From assembly GCA_009758405.1 (NCBI GenBank), contig WSBC01000008.1, positions 1 through 64,000 on the forward strand: 64,000 bases of DNA, in the 5' to 3' direction. The notes under the pieces are model-generated. The model did not search any database and was not told the DNA's origin. It saw nothing but the letters and a program-made list of their open reading frames with translations. This stretch comes from Methanobacteriota archaeon (GTDB lineage Archaea > Thermoplasmatota > Thermoplasmata > Thermoplasmatales > ARK-15). Of this stretch, positions 20,967 through 30,264 are shown one piece after another. Made by a program: the position numbers and the translations under genes. Every line of letters starts with the position of its first letter. The stretch's first letter is position 1.

Positions 20967-21614
20967 ATCTATTATATTTTCCACTTCTTTTCTTGGTTTT
21001 TCAGATTCATATATTGATCTTCCAATAATCAAAAAGTCAGCTCCACTTTCAATAACTTTTTTAGCATTACCCCCTTGTACACCTATTCCCGGTGCAAAAA
21101 GCTTCATATTGGGGAAATTTTTCCTATAAATCTCTATCCTTTCTGGCCTTGTCCCTGGAACTATAAAACCATTAACACCAGCTTGAACAGAGATCCTGGC
21201 AATATCCATAGAGACAGGTTGAATAAATTCTAGGGCACCAGGATGGGTCATTTCCACAACAGAATAAACCTCTCCTGGGGAGAATGATTCCACCACAGCC
21301 CTTATGGAATCACTGCCTGTAAACCCCTGAACAATTATACCTTCTGCACCATTCTGCTTTGCCAATAGTGCTATCATTTTATTAGTATTTGGTATATCAG
21401 CCAGTTTGAAATCACATATTACCTTTGTCAACTTTGATAAATCCCTTACAATGGAAATTCCTGAAGATAATACAAGTGGATACCCCACCTTGATACCATC
21501 AATTAAGTCTGATATTTCTAATGCAAGCATAAGTGCCTTTTCTCTGGACTCAATATCAAGTGCAACTATTATTCCACTTTTTTTCTCCATAAAATTGATA
21601 AATTCTACGTACAT
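20955..21614 (-). CDS. pyrF: Orotidine 5'-phosphate decarboxylase
   Basis: IIVALDIESREKAL, CDFKLADIPNTN, APGIGVQGGNAKKVIESGADFLIIGRSIY. Confidence 0.93.
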   Translation of the reverse strand: MYVEFINFMEKKSGIIVALDIESREKALMLALEISDLIDGIKVGYPLVLSSGISIVRDLSKLTKVICDFKLADIPNTNKMIALLAKQNGAEGIIVQGFTGSDSIRAVVESFSPGEVYSVVEMTHPGALEFIQPVSMDIARISVQAGVNGFIVPGTRPERIEIYRKNFPNMKLFAPGIGVQGGNAKKVIESGADFLIIGRSIYESEKPRKEVENIIDSIQ

Positions 21615-21628
21615 TTTAAATTTTGCAC

Positions 21629-23077
21629 CTATACCACACTGCCTAGCTGCCTCTTAATTATTGTATCCAGAATTTCAACAAACTCAATCTCCCTTCCCCG
21701 GGGAATTGAGCCACCTGCTGCTACATTATGGCCTCCACCATTACCGCCCACAGCAATAGCAGCCTCCCTAATTGCTCTTGATAGATCTAGGCCCTTTTCT
21801 ATTAGGGACCTTGGTGCCCTCCCTGATACCTTTATTGTACCGTACTCATTGTCGGCAAATCCTATTATTGGAAGTGAAGGATCCGCTATTCCAGAAGATA
21901 ATATTATTGATGCAATAGTACCTATCACTGTGTCTGGTATATTGCTACCTGCATTAAAATATTGTAGGTGTTGCATTTTATTAATTCCTATATCCTTTAA
22001 ATAATCAATTCCATCAAGTATGATCTTTCTATGTTTTTGAAGAAGGCCTACAGCCTTCCTGTATTCTACATCCCTATCTCCCTTTGCCACCCTAAAACCA
22101 GTAATTGCATCTCCATATCTGCCACACGCATTAAGGAGCGTGGCAAACTCCTTTGCATCCCTTAAATATGTACCCTCCTCTTCTTTAATAAGTGTGTAAA
22201 CCTCACCTATCATTCTCTCCGCCATCATGCTTCCATAACCCGATGTTATTATATTTTTAACAAGGGAGCTAAGTATTTTCCTCTTCTCATCCTTAGTTAA
22301 GTCCACCCACCTCCTCCAATTCTCACCATCCTTAAGGGGTATTGAAAGATTTTTGAGGAATTCTATTGCTCCCCTTTCATCACCCGTGATATTCGGTAGA
22401 ATGGGATCTGATACATATTCAAGCATTTTGTATACAGGCCGTGTCTCCCTTCCAAAAAACCTTGCATCTATTTCTACCTTTAAAAGGCCAAATTCTTCTG
22501 CCTCCTTTAATATATATCTATTTGTTCCTGCAAGCTTTAAAAAGGCAATATCTTGGAGATCGCCTACTGCACCCACAATAGCAAGTGGACTCAAGTTTAC
22601 ATTCTTTGAATTAAGTTCCCTAGCAACAAGGTATGTCACACCTGCCCCGCTTATATCTATTCCTCCATCCTTACCAAAAAGATGGGGATTTAGCTGTAAT
22701 ATGTCATCTTTGCTTATTTCTTCAAAAAGATCCGTTAATGTTTTCCTCTTTTCTTTTGGAACAACAGGTATAAGATCACTCGGTGAGTGGTGGTCGGTAA
22801 TAATTACATTCATACCATGCATCTCATGAACCATCCCGCTTCCGAGGTCTGTAAACCAGTATAATTGGCTATTATTTTTTTTAATTTCATCAAGAGTACC
22901 AGGATCTAGCTGTTTTAGAAAAATGACCTTATGGTTTTTCCCTATAGAATCCAGGGCTGAAGATGCAATAGCAGCTGAGGTAATGCCATCTGCATCTATA
23001 TGAGAAACAATTAATATGTCATCATATTTTATGATTTTTTCCGCAAGTTTTTTAGCCTGTGTAAGATATTCCCTCAC
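21629..23077 (-). CDS. DHH family single-strand exonuclease (archaeal RecJ-like/GAN)
   Basis: SHIDADGITSAAI, TDLGSG, ITDHHSPSD; C-terminal GGNGGGHNVAAGGSI DHHA1 motif. Confidence 0.92.
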   Translation of the reverse strand: MREYLTQAKKLAEKIIKYDDILIVSHIDADGITSAAIASSALDSIGKNHKVIFLKQLDPGTLDEIKKNNSQLYWFTDLGSGMVHEMHGMNVIITDHHSPSDLIPVVPKEKRKTLTDLFEEISKDDILQLNPHLFGKDGGIDISGAGVTYLVARELNSKNVNLSPLAIVGAVGDLQDIAFLKLAGTNRYILKEAEEFGLLKVEIDARFFGRETRPVYKMLEYVSDPILPNITGDERGAIEFLKNLSIPLKDGENWRRWVDLTKDEKRKILSSLVKNIITSGYGSMMAERMIGEVYTLIKEEEGTYLRDAKEFATLLNACGRYGDAITGFRVAKGDRDVEYRKAVGLLQKHRKIILDGIDYLKDIGINKMQHLQYFNAGSNIPDTVIGTIASIILSSGIADPSLPIIGFADNEYGTIKVSGRAPRSLIEKGLDLSRAIREAAIAVGGNGGGHNVAAGGSIPRGREIEFVEILDTIIKRQLGSVV

Positions 23078-23119
23078 ATTTACATCTAAACAGGATTTAT
23101 TATATCAAAATTTTGTTTT

Positions 23120-24301
23120 TTATTTTTCATGGTTTACTTTTTTAAAGAATTTCAATAATATAATAATTGAAGATATTTGAAGAATGATAATGTATAAAAC
23201 AATTATAAGAATCTGGTTAAAGAAATATCCAACAAATATGCTAGATATCAATAACCCGTATCCATAGGAGGTATTTAATGCTCCAAAAACTGACCCTCTG
23301 TGTTCCTCCTCAATATAACTGGCTACAACTGATCTTGTAACTGTATCGTTGATCCCAGTAAATGCACCAAATAATAGACCTAGGAGCATGAAAACTAAAA
23401 TATTATGAAAACTAACCATTGAAATGATTAATATTGCCAATATAGGACCAATAATTATTATTTCCTTTCCAATTTTATCATATGCTATGCCAAAGATAAA
23501 GCCAAATATACCTTCACCCACCATAGCAAGTGTGAATATTAATGTTACCTCATACTGTTCTAAAAATCCCTGAGCCAAAACCAGTATAAATGAGATATGG
23601 AAGATTCCAGCTGCGCTTAACCCTATGCCAATAAAATAATACATGAGATGCCTCTTTTTAATTCCCCTCTCTATCTTTTTCCTAGGTTCAAAGTTTATCT
23701 CCTTTTTTGAATATTTATAGGAGACATATAAAGATAAAATACTCAAAGTTGCAGGTATTGCCAAAAATAGAAATGCATCTCTGTAACCGTAATTATAAAA
23801 AAGCATCACGGATATTATTAAAGGGCCTATTACAGCACCTGCCTGATCGAGTAAATTCTGTAATGCAAATGAATATCCAATTCTGTTTTCAGATGCCACT
23901 GTTGAAATAACATAATCCCTTGGTGGAATTCTTGTTGCACGACCCATCCTCTCCATAATGATTAAGATTGATGCAATAATGTAATTATTCGCTAATGCAA
24001 GTAATGGTACTGCAAAAAGATTGATTGTATAACCTAAAAACATCATCCCCCAGTAGTTTCTTGTCCTATCCGAAATCTTTCCTGAAACGGATCTGAATGA
24101 GTATCCCAAAAAGTCTCCAATACCTATCACAATACCTAAGGCAAATACGGACCCACCAAGTACATATGTAAAATATTGTGGTATTATACTTCTTGCACTT
24201 TCGTAGGTCATGTCAGCGAAGAAACTCACTATACCTATCAGAATTATTAGCCTCAAATTTGGACTTATTTTCTTTATTCCCTTACTCATATTTAAATTCA
24301 C
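23120..24301 (-). CDS. MFS transporter
   Basis: ~12 hydrophobic segments; GIGDFLGYSFRSVSGKISDRTRNYW loop. Confidence 0.88.
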   Translation of the reverse strand: MNLNMSKGIKKISPNLRLIILIGIVSFFADMTYESARSIIPQYFTYVLGGSVFALGIVIGIGDFLGYSFRSVSGKISDRTRNYWGMMFLGYTINLFAVPLLALANNYIIASILIIMERMGRATRIPPRDYVISTVASENRIGYSFALQNLLDQAGAVIGPLIISVMLFYNYGYRDAFLFLAIPATLSILSLYVSYKYSKKEINFEPRKKIERGIKKRHLMYYFIGIGLSAAGIFHISFILVLAQGFLEQYEVTLIFTLAMVGEGIFGFIFGIAYDKIGKEIIIIGPILAILIISMVSFHNILVFMLLGLLFGAFTGINDTVTRSVVASYIEEEHRGSVFGALNTSYGYGLLISSIFVGYFFNQILIIVLYIIILQISSIIILLKFFKKVNHEK

Positions 24302-24671
24302 TTAGGATAGTGTACCTTTCTATTAGGTCATCAATTTCTTGATTTTTCCTAATTTCTCTAGAATTTTTTATTTTGTTCAAATTTAAAAATTGTGACATAA
24401 GCCCTGAAAGATTAAATGCAAGAACTTGATTTTCCTTTAATATTTGAAATATCTCAAATTTTAAAGCTGCTATTTTTCCTTCAATCTCAAAACTTTCCTT
24501 CCTAAGGTTCCATAACTTTTCCTTTTTTTCAAGATAATTTTTAAAGAGTTCATTTACTTCTTCCTGTGAAAATTTTTCATCCTTGCAGGGATAGGAAAAT
24601 ATTTCTACATAATTGATACCAAGCTCTTTCATAATATCTTCAACAAAATCACCTAAGGACATTAATCTCAC
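24282..24671 (-). CDS. Hypothetical helical protein
   Basis: 129-aa ORF in operon-like overlap with neighbours on both sides. Confidence 0.65.
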   Translation of the reverse strand: MRLMSLGDFVEDIMKELGINYVEIFSYPCKDEKFSQEEVNELFKNYLEKKEKLWNLRKESFEIEGKIAALKFEIFQILKENQVLAFNLSGLMSQFLNLNKIKNSREIRKNQEIDDLIERYTILSEFKYE

Positions 24672-24891
24672 CCTCTAGCTCCTCAATATATTTTTTCATT
24701 ATTTCCCTGTCCTTTTCAATTTTATTTTTTAAATTTTGATAATAATTAAGTGAGTATCTTTTTTTACTTATTTCCACCTCAAGCTTTGATATCTCCTCAT
24801 CAATGTATTTTATTTTTTCAATCAGGCAACTTTTAATTCTACATATTACTAGTGAATTATCCTGGCTTAGATTTACATTATTCCTTTCCAT
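24649..24891 (-). CDS. Hypothetical short coiled-coil protein
   Basis: 80 aa, heptad-rich Lys/Glu/Ile composition; overlaps next ORF by 23 nt. Confidence 0.6.
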   Translation of the reverse strand: MERNNVNLSQDNSLVICRIKSCLIEKIKYIDEEISKLEVEISKKRYSLNYYQNLKNKIEKDREIMKKYIEELEGEINVLR

Positions 24892-24941
24892 ATAATCAAC
24901 CTTTTTTTATTTAGTAGGCGTTATCACCAAAAACTGGATTT

Positions 24942-24965
24942 AAGGCGAACGCCATCGCCTTTTTT
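24942..24965 (+). terminator. Intrinsic-terminator-like hairpin + T6 tract between divergent genes
   Basis: AAGGCG-AACGCCAT-CGCCTT followed by TTTT; 6-bp perfect stem. Confidence 0.5.
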
Positions 24966-25252
24966 CTATATAGATTTTTAATATTTAAGTATTTTGAATC
25001 ACAATTTTTTTTAGTTTTTAATATACTATTTAAAAAATGACTTTTATCACATAATTTGCTCGTAAAAAAATAATTGAATTTTAGTATGTAAAATAATTTT
25101 AAATTAGCTAATTAAAAATAAAAATTATGGGCTTGATTTTAAAAAATTATAATTTGATCAAATCGCATTTTATAAAATTCTTTGTAAATTTAAGAATGGA
25201 TTACATAGAAGATTTAGTTATCCTAAAATTTATTAGGTTTTTAACTTTAAAG

Positions 25253-26551
25253 ATGAGCGTTAATATGGGTATCAATAGTTCTAATAATTTAATAAGTGAA
25301 AAATTCATTGGTCTGGAAGAATACCTTACAAAGGGAAAGGGAATAGGAGGTAAGTTGAAGAGATCTCCGGAAGACTTTATAGTTGAAGAAATACCACTTG
25401 ATATAAAAAGAAAAAGTGATGGGAAAAATACAATAATTAAGGTGAAACTAAGGAACTGGGAAACAAACAGGTTTGTTATGAAACTCGCAAAGGAACTTAA
25501 AATAAACAGAAATTCAATAAATTTTGCTGGAACAAAGGATAAAAGGGCAATAACTGTTCAATACTTTTGTATCAGGGATTTTAATGGTAATCTGAAAATA
25601 AATCTCAAAGATGCAGAGATACTTGAATCCTTTAGGACAGATTATTGCCTTGACCTAGGGGATCTCTACGGTAACTTGTTTAAGATAGTGGTATCAGATG
25701 CTGAGGATGAAGGAAGAATAGAAAATATTCTTAAGGAGTTTTCTCCATACTTTCAATTCCCCAATTATTTCGGTGTACAGAGGTTTGGAAGTAGTAGGCC
25801 TGTAACACATATAGTGGGTAAATTTATAATCCTTGGAAGGTTTGATGAGGCAGTAAGGCATTATATAGGCCTAACATTTGATTTTGACAGGAACCTTGAG
25901 GCAAGAAAATATTTTTTTGAAACCCTTGATCCTGAAGGTACACTCAGGTTAGCTAAGGGCAAGATGGATTATGAGTATATTTTACTGAAACATTTAATTG
26001 AGAAGCCAGGAGATTATGCTGGTGCAATTTCCAGGCTTCCTAGAAATCTAAGAATGATGTTCGTTCATGGTTATCAAGGTTATCTTTTTAACAAAATAAT
26101 AAGTGAAAGGATTAGAAGATTTTCATTATTTCAACCAATGGTGGGGGACATTGTTTTGCCCGTAGATTCCCTTGGACTTCCAATAAATGAAAGGTACATT
26201 ATGGTTACAAATGAAAATATTAATACAATTGAAAAAAAGATTATTGAAAAAAAGGCATACATTTCAGGCATACTTTTTGGAAGTGAGAGTAAATTTGCAG
26301 GTGGTGAAATGGGAGATATAGAAAGGAGTATTGTTGAAAAGGAAGGTATAGAGGAAAATATGTTTAAAATAAGGGAAATAAGGGAGATATCTAGCAAGGG
26401 AAGCAGAAGGGCACTTGCAGCACCCTTTATGGATTTTTCATATGGTGTGAAAAAAAATGATGTTTATTTTGAATTTAAGCTTTTCAGGGGTTGTTATGCT
26501 ACCTCTTTTCTCAGGGAGTTTATGAAAAGGGATGTGCTTTATTTTTATTGA
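25253..26551 (+). CDS. truD: tRNA pseudouridine(13) synthase TruD
   Basis: SPEDFIVEEIPL, FAGTKDKRAITVQYFCI, NYFGVQRFGSSRPVTHIVGK. Downstream start chosen. Confidence 0.93.
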   Translation: MSVNMGINSSNNLISEKFIGLEEYLTKGKGIGGKLKRSPEDFIVEEIPLDIKRKSDGKNTIIKVKLRNWETNRFVMKLAKELKINRNSINFAGTKDKRAITVQYFCIRDFNGNLKINLKDAEILESFRTDYCLDLGDLYGNLFKIVVSDAEDEGRIENILKEFSPYFQFPNYFGVQRFGSSRPVTHIVGKFIILGRFDEAVRHYIGLTFDFDRNLEARKYFFETLDPEGTLRLAKGKMDYEYILLKHLIEKPGDYAGAISRLPRNLRMMFVHGYQGYLFNKIISERIRRFSLFQPMVGDIVLPVDSLGLPINERYIMVTNENINTIEKKIIEKKAYISGILFGSESKFAGGEMGDIERSIVEKEGIEENMFKIREIREISSKGSRRALAAPFMDFSYGVKKNDVYFEFKLFRGCYATSFLREFMKRDVLYFY

Positions 26552-28049
26552 TCTTTAACTCTGATAAATCCGAAATAAGATATCCCTTTCTTTTTGCAAC
26601 TCTTTCTATTGTTTCTATGAATGACCAGTAAAATGGATAAATTAAATAGTAATAAAGATGCTCGTTGAAATAATTTCTGAGTATTCTTTTTCCCTGCCTT
26701 ACACCATGACTAAGACATAGTTTAAGAAGCTCCTGCTGGGTATCTGTAAGCTCATATGCCCTGTACCAATCCTTGTTCTTTAATATACCCATAGGCACAA
26801 AGAACATGGGCATTATTATTGCCTTAAAATCCCAAAGTCTCTCCACAAGTTCTATTGTCTTTATTACATCCTCCTCTGTTTCCTCAGGAAGACCTACTAT
26901 AAGTGTCATTGCAGGCACAAGCCCCGCATCCTGCATTACACCCGCAGCCTCAACAACAACATCTGGCCAATTCTTTGTTTCAAAGGGCTTTGCCTTATTT
27001 GGCATTATTATTTCTGCCAGTCTTGGTGATCCTGTCTCTATCCCTATCTCTGCCCCCCACCAGTCCTGATCCTTTTTGATTATCTCAGAAACCCTTGTAA
27101 GCATTTTATCATTTTTTTCACCTGCAAGTATTGCTGCAAGGCTGGCATGGCTCCAGGCGATTGTTTTATAGTATTTTTTTGTAAGTTCATGAAGCTTTAT
27201 CAATTTCTCAGTTTTTGGAATATAATCAAGGGATCCATATAATGGAACATCTTCAGCGTGAAGTATCCCCGATCTTACACCTTCTCTATAATTGACCTGA
27301 AGCTCCTTTTCAATCTTTTCATATGGATAAAATCTTAAAGCCCTAAGGGTAACAGAACAGAACTTGCAACCCCTTATACATCCTCTCATTATCTCAATAA
27401 GACCATTAACACTTGCATGTTTAATCTCAGATATCTCCTCTATGGTTGGTGCATCTTTATTGTTCATAACCACAAATCTTGGCAATTCCTCATTGTTAAT
27501 GGCCTTTTTAACAAGGTCTACAACTATTTTTTCACCCTCGCCGTCAACAACAGTATCTATACCCCATTTATCCATGAGATCCTTTCTATAATTCCATTGC
27601 CATGCAGAAGGACCTCCTGCAATTATCTTAATTCCTCTATTTTTTGCCCTTCTCACAGTATCAGATTCCATCAACCTTGCGAAAGATCTTGCATTTAATG
27701 GCTCCTCTTTAAATATTGAGGCAAAGGTAGAGGAGGGGGGACCAAAACCAAAATAATCGTGATGGGATAATAATAGCACCTTAGCATTATCAATATATCT
27801 ATCCAGATAATCCGGATCCACTACAAGGGTGTCAATACCTGAATCCAGAAGTTTTGCCTCTATCTTCCTTATTCCATATGATGCCTGCCATGGAATTCCT
27901 TTTTTGTTCTTCATTTTTGGTGCAAACAAATAAAGCCAGAATTTTTCCGGAAAGAGTACAGGGACACCTGTGGCACCAAACCCCAGGAATTCCTTACCGT
28001 GGTGATTGCTCATCATTGTTCTATCTGTTGTTATAATAACATCGGCCAA
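26520..28049 (-). CDS. B12-binding-domain radical SAM protein
   Basis: IEIMRGCIRGCKFCSVTLRALRFYPYEKIEKEL (CxxxCxxC); N-terminal Rossmann-like region with LLLSHHDYFGFGP. Confidence 0.88.
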   Translation of the reverse strand: MADVIITTDRTMMSNHHGKEFLGFGATGVPVLFPEKFWLYLFAPKMKNKKGIPWQASYGIRKIEAKLLDSGIDTLVVDPDYLDRYIDNAKVLLLSHHDYFGFGPPSSTFASIFKEEPLNARSFARLMESDTVRRAKNRGIKIIAGGPSAWQWNYRKDLMDKWGIDTVVDGEGEKIVVDLVKKAINNEELPRFVVMNNKDAPTIEEISEIKHASVNGLIEIMRGCIRGCKFCSVTLRALRFYPYEKIEKELQVNYREGVRSGILHAEDVPLYGSLDYIPKTEKLIKLHELTKKYYKTIAWSHASLAAILAGEKNDKMLTRVSEIIKKDQDWWGAEIGIETGSPRLAEIIMPNKAKPFETKNWPDVVVEAAGVMQDAGLVPAMTLIVGLPEETEEDVIKTIELVERLWDFKAIIMPMFFVPMGILKNKDWYRAYELTDTQQELLKLCLSHGVRQGKRILRNYFNEHLYYYLIYPFYWSFIETIERVAKRKGYLISDLSELKINKNKAHPFS

Positions 28050-28051
28050 AT

Positions 28052-28414
28052 TTAATCACCCCTAAAATTACTCAAATGATCCCTAATCCTTTTAAGCTGT
28101 TTTTCAAGTCCATCATCCTCCATTTCATCAATATTTCTTTTTAGCTGTCTTATAAATGACTCGTACATACAGTAAAGAAAATTGCCATTTAATCTATAAA
28201 CAAACCTATGCCTAAATCTGATTCTTTCGAGTATACCCTTTTCGCTTAGTTCTTTTGTTATCTTTGAAATAAGAGATCTGCTTAGACCAATCCTTTTATG
28301 AAGCATGTAAACATCAACGGGTTCCTTATTCTCCATTATATTTTCTATAACAATACAATGTGTATCACTATAACCAAGCATATGTGCTATGTTTTTCCAA
28401 TTTTGTTTTATCAT
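28052..28414 (-). CDS. Winged-helix (MarR/GbsR-like) transcriptional regulator
   Basis: VDVYMLHKRIGLSRSLISKITKELSEKGILERIRFRHRFVYRL. Confidence 0.75.
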   Translation of the reverse strand: MIKQNWKNIAHMLGYSDTHCIVIENIMENKEPVDVYMLHKRIGLSRSLISKITKELSEKGILERIRFRHRFVYRLNGNFLYCMYESFIRQLKRNIDEMEDDGLEKQLKRIRDHLSNFRGD

Positions 28415-28419
28415 AACAA

Positions 28420-28443
28420 AACTTCCAATTTTTATTGGAAGTT
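28420..28443. promoter_or_regulatory. Perfect 24-nt palindrome (candidate operator) between TATA-like box and start of the winged-helix gene
   Basis: AACTTCCAAT-TTTT-ATTGGAAGTT; minus-strand TATA-like TTTTTATATAAAAAG lies just upstream. Confidence 0.65.
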
Positions 28444-28475
28444 GTATACTCTTTTTATATAAAAATTTTTACATT

Positions 28476-28787
28476 TCAGGATTTTAACTCTATTTCTATA
28501 TGTATACCATCGGGGATCTGTATTCTCATCAGCTGTCTTAATGCCCTTTCATCTGCCTCAATATCTATTAGCCTTTTATGTATTCTCATTTCCCACCTGT
28601 CCCAAGTAGCGCTTCCATCACCGCAGGGGGTTTTCCTTACAGGTACCACCAGCCTTTTTGTAGGTAATGGGACAGGTCCATGGAGTTCTACCCCTGTCCT
28701 TTGTGCGATGTTCTTTATTTCATTACATACCTCTTCTACCTTTTTATAATCATTCCCCGAGAGCAATATTCTTGCTTTATATACCAT
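28476..28787 (-). CDS. rps10: 30S ribosomal protein S10
   Basis: [24 protein letters not shown]...[40 protein letters not shown]. Confidence 0.96.
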   Translation of the reverse strand: MVYKARILLSGNDYKKVEEVCNEIKNIAQRTGVELHGPVPLPTKRLVVPVRKTPCGDGSATWDRWEMRIHKRLIDIEADERALRQLMRIQIPDGIHIEIELKS

Positions 28788-28810
28788 TTTATCACCAAAA
28801 TATAAAAAAA

Positions 28811-30082
28811 TTAAGATGTTTTCTTTACAACATCGATGCATAGACCTGCAGCCACAGTAATCCCCATATCTCTCACGGCAAATCTTCCTAGCTGCGGTAT
28901 CTCAGAGGATTTTTCAATTACTAACGGCCTGGTGGGTGTCACCTTTACTATTGCAACATCTCCAGTCCTTATGTAATCAGGTTTTTCTTGCTTGGTTGCA
29001 TTTGTCCTTGGATCAAGTGTCTTAACAATTTCACTGATTGTGCATGCCACCTGTGCGGTATGAACGTGAAATACAGGTGTGTAACCTGGGCTTATCACAG
29101 ATGGATGATTTAGAACAACTATCTGGGCAGTAAATTCCTGTGCAACAGTTGGAGGATTATCCGGCTTTCCGCAAACATCTCCTCTCTTTATATCGTTTTT
29201 TGAAATACCCCTTACATTAAAACCAATGTTATCTCCAGGCTCTGCTCTGGGCAATGGTTGATGATGCATCTCAATGCTCTTCACTTCCCCTGTCTTGTTT
29301 GCTGGCATAAATATAACTGTATCGTTAACATTCAGTACACCAGTTTCAACCCTTCCAACAGGAACTGTTCCTATTCCAGTAATTGAATAAACATCCTGAA
29401 CAGGTATTCTAAGTGGCTTGTCTATTGGCTTTTCTGGAAGCTTTAGCATATCCAGGGCTTCGACTAGTGTAGGACCCTTATACCAGGAAAGATTTGGACT
29501 TGGCTTAACAACATTGTCCCCCACATATCCACTAATCGGAACAAATATTACATCCTTATAGCCAACACTCTTCAAAAGTTTTTCCACCTCTGCCTTAACA
29601 TTGTTATATGCCTCTTGGCTATAGGGTGGTGTTGTTGCATCCATCTTGTTTACAGCAACTACCATTTGTGGTACACCAAGAGCCCTTGCAAGGAATATGT
29701 GTTCCCTCGTCTGTTCCTGTACTCCTTCCTTTGCAGATACCACAAGTATTGCTGCATCAGCCTGAGAAGTACCTGTTATCATATTTTTTACAAAGTCCCT
29801 GTGCCCGGGGGCATCTATTATTGTAATATAATATTTATTTGACTGGAATTCCTTGTGCGCCACATCAATCGTTACTCCTCTTTCCCTTTCTTCCTTTAGC
29901 CTGTCCATTACCCATGCAAACTCAAAGGTTGCCTTTCCCTTTTCAGCCGCCTCTTTCCTATACTGTTCAATAATTCTTGGATCTATTGCCCCAGTATCCA
30001 GTAATAATCTGCCCACAGTAGTCGATTTTCCATGGTCCACGTGACCTATGAAGACCACGTTTAAATGTGGTTTATTTACCAT
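28811..30082 (-). CDS. tuf: Translation elongation factor EF-1A
   Basis: [39 protein letters not shown]. Confidence 0.98.
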   Translation of the reverse strand: MVNKPHLNVVFIGHVDHGKSTTVGRLLLDTGAIDPRIIEQYRKEAAEKGKATFEFAWVMDRLKEERERGVTIDVAHKEFQSNKYYITIIDAPGHRDFVKNMITGTSQADAAILVVSAKEGVQEQTREHIFLARALGVPQMVVAVNKMDATTPPYSQEAYNNVKAEVEKLLKSVGYKDVIFVPISGYVGDNVVKPSPNLSWYKGPTLVEALDMLKLPEKPIDKPLRIPVQDVYSITGIGTVPVGRVETGVLNVNDTVIFMPANKTGEVKSIEMHHQPLPRAEPGDNIGFNVRGISKNDIKRGDVCGKPDNPPTVAQEFTAQIVVLNHPSVISPGYTPVFHVHTAQVACTISEIVKTLDPRTNATKQEKPDYIRTGDVAIVKVTPTRPLVIEKSSEIPQLGRFAVRDMGITVAAGLCIDVVKKTS

Positions 30083-30238
30083 TTTTTTCCCTCCAGCAAT
30101 GTATTTAATATTCCAAAAACCCTATAACGACCTTATATTTAATCCTTTGTAAACACCCTTCAATACGCTTATTCATCAAGAAGATTGGTTGTCAAAAAAT
30201 GTACCGAAAATTTAATATCTTCTGTTACTTAATATCAT

Positions 30239-30259
30239 ATTACCTTCAAAAGAGGTAAT
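30239..30259 (+). promoter_or_regulatory. Hairpin overlapping the Shine-Dalgarno of the solute-binding protein gene
   Basis: ATTACCT-TCAAAAG-AGGTAAT; GAGGT sits in the 3' arm, ATG at 30265. Confidence 0.45.
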
Positions 30260-30264
30260 GAGTT

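Noticed and set aside
29608-29842. Overlapping + strand ORFs inside EF-1A
   Set aside because: Antisense shadows of a conserved gene; low-complexity translation.
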